From: DATDCV01 sp036524155
Lineage (GTDB): Bacteria > Verrucomicrobiota > Verrucomicrobiia > Limisphaerales > UBA8199
Reading direction: 5' to 3'
Assembly: GCA_036524155.1 (NCBI GenBank)
Contig: DATDCV010000584.1
Span: 1 to 22,814 of the forward strand
Length of the DNA: 22,814 nt
The stretch's first letter is position 1; each line of letters starts with the position of its first letter. A program made the position numbers and the translations under genes. The notes below the pieces were generated by a model. That model was not told the DNA's origin and ran no database searches. It worked only from the letters and a program-made list of their open reading frames with translations. Shown piece by piece: positions 22,251-22,814 of the stretch.

Positions 22251-22814
22251 TTACGGAACTCGCAGCCGGTACAAACTGCCGTCCCCCAGGCCGGGATGGC
22301 TGACGAGGTAAGTGTCGCCGTCGATGACCGGCGAAGTGATCACGTCCGCCCAGGCGCTTCCCGGTGACGCGATTGAGCGAGACTGCAGGATCCAGTTCCC
22401 CGAGTTGGTCGACCAGCGGAGCTCGAAATTTCCGGACCGGACGCTGATCCGCAAGGCCGGCGGCGCGACGGCGGCGACGAAGGCATAGGCGCCAAGGTCC
22501 CAGGAGCCGGAGGCGGGCCGCGCCGCGCCATCCTTGTCGGCCGCAAAAGTCCCAGACAGATTCAGCCCCGCTCCAATCGCGGGTGAGCTGCCGCTAAAAT
22601 GCGCATCAAAACCCGACGCACTGTTGTTGGCAAACTTTGGATCCGCCGAAACCGTTGTCCCCAGCGCGTAGGCAACCGTCGAACTCCCGCTCAGCCAATC
22701 GTAGCTCCCATACCCATTCCCATAGACCAAATTGTGGTCCACCACCACCCCGCTGCCCGTCGCCGCATAACACCCGATCCCCGCGTGCCCATTCTGGTAG
22801 ATGATGTTGTTCTT
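22251..22814 (-). CDS. Secreted beta-helix protein, C-terminal fragment (cut by right window edge)
   Basis: The last 187 residues of a protein whose start lies beyond the right edge; the frame is open to base 22814. It opens with beta-helix coils (NNIIYQNGHAGIGCYAATGS, then VVVDHNLVYGNGYGSYDW). Next come the closing pieces common to these proteins: DPKFANNSASGFDAHFSGSS with PAIGAG, and PASGSWDLGAYAF. After these is a small domain (LRISVRSGNFELRWSTNSGN, WADVITSPV, ending LYRLRVP) that resembles the tail of the beta-helix protein at 19519-21216. The 'D-P-x-F...S-P-A-I-x-A-G' plus 'D-x-G-A-Y' run is typical of secreted choice-of-anchor or pectate-lyase-like proteins. Its upstream signal sequence and length cannot be seen. 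It is on the same strand as the operon but separated from it by the 312-bp regulatory gap, so it may be its own unit. Confidence 0.85.
   Translation of the reverse strand, partial: KNNIIYQNGHAGIGCYAATGSGVVVDHNLVYGNGYGSYDWLSGSSTVAYALGTTVSADPKFANNSASGFDAHFSGSSPAIGAGLNLSGTFAADKDGAARPASGSWDLGAYAFVAAVAPPALRISVRSGNFELRWSTNSGNWILQSRSIASPGSAWADVITSPVIDGDTYLVSHPGLGDGSLYRLRVP

Noticed and set aside
22108..22311. A 67-codon plus-strand frame with a Lys/Arg-rich product in the regulatory gap
   Set aside because: It converges on and overlaps the end of the beta-helix gene, has no clear ribosome-binding site, and the basic composition follows from local GC-rich sequence. A small peptide cannot be excluded, but there is no support.
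8278..22814. PEP-CTERM/exosortase system
   Set aside because: The amidotransferase, CapK and FemAB genes recall exosortase-A loci, but no exosortase gene and no C-terminal PEP motif with membrane helix and basic tail is present on any exported protein here.
1..22814. tRNA, rRNA, CRISPR array, insertion sequence or prophage parts
   Set aside because: No cloverleaf-like segments, no regularly spaced repeats, no transposase or integrase motifs and no flanking inverted repeats were seen.

Overview
The window is one long, strictly minus-strand gene cluster for making, decorating and exporting an extracellular or capsular polysaccharide by a Wzx/Wzy-type route. Every gene I can support reads right to left. 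By eye the DNA is GC-rich. The cell is evidently diderm (outer-membrane export protein, beta-barrel protein, several signal peptides). Three features together suggest a verrucomicrobial (Pedosphaera/Limisphaerales-like) bacterium: secreted proteins ending in a 'W-T...F-Y-R-L' type domain, Gly-rich GSGY...GGGGSGA repeats, and a NusG paralogue heading a long polysaccharide operon. That assignment is inference from protein style; no rRNA or marker gene is present.

Layout in transcription order (right to left): the 3' part of a secreted beta-helix protein (22814-22251); a 312-bp gap with a candidate promoter, a 12-bp near-palindrome and two leader hairpins; a NusG/RfaH-like antiterminator (21938-21255); a second secreted beta-helix protein (21216-19519); a beta-barrel outer-membrane protein (19489-18191); a 138-bp gap; a short polysaccharide export protein (18052-17408); a Wzc-type co-polymerase/tyrosine kinase (17394-15094); a Wzx flippase (15085-13520); a CapA-like protein (13473-12331); a CapK/PaaK-like adenylating enzyme (12293-10956); FemAB/GNAT paralogue B (10938-10048); a VOC-fold protein (10040-9591); a secreted SUMF1-like protein (9594-8278); FemAB/GNAT paralogue A (8272-7430); a DUF2334-type deacetylase (7476-6646); a glutamine-dependent AsnB-type amidotransferase (6629-4617); a Wzy/O-antigen-ligase-like polymerase (4629-3337); an SGNH hydrolase-like protein (3313-1991); an MBOAT O-acyltransferase (1994-396); and the start of a glycosyltransferase cut by the left edge (355-1).

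How they may work together: the glycosyltransferases, of which only one fragment is in view, build a repeat unit; Wzx flips it; Wzy polymerises it; Wzc sets chain length; and the short OPX protein plus the beta-barrel form the outer-membrane exit. The rest is an unusually rich decoration set: MBOAT+SGNH for O-acylation, a deacetylase, an amidotransferase, an adenylating enzyme and two FemAB/GNAT transferases. The last three suggest amide-linked or aminoacyl groups on the polymer. Genes are packed with 5-46 bp gaps or overlaps (GTGA, ATGA, 13 bp, 47 bp). The only longer gap after the antiterminator is the 138 bp before the export protein, and I see no convincing terminator, consistent with one roughly 22-kb transcript that would need processive antitermination.
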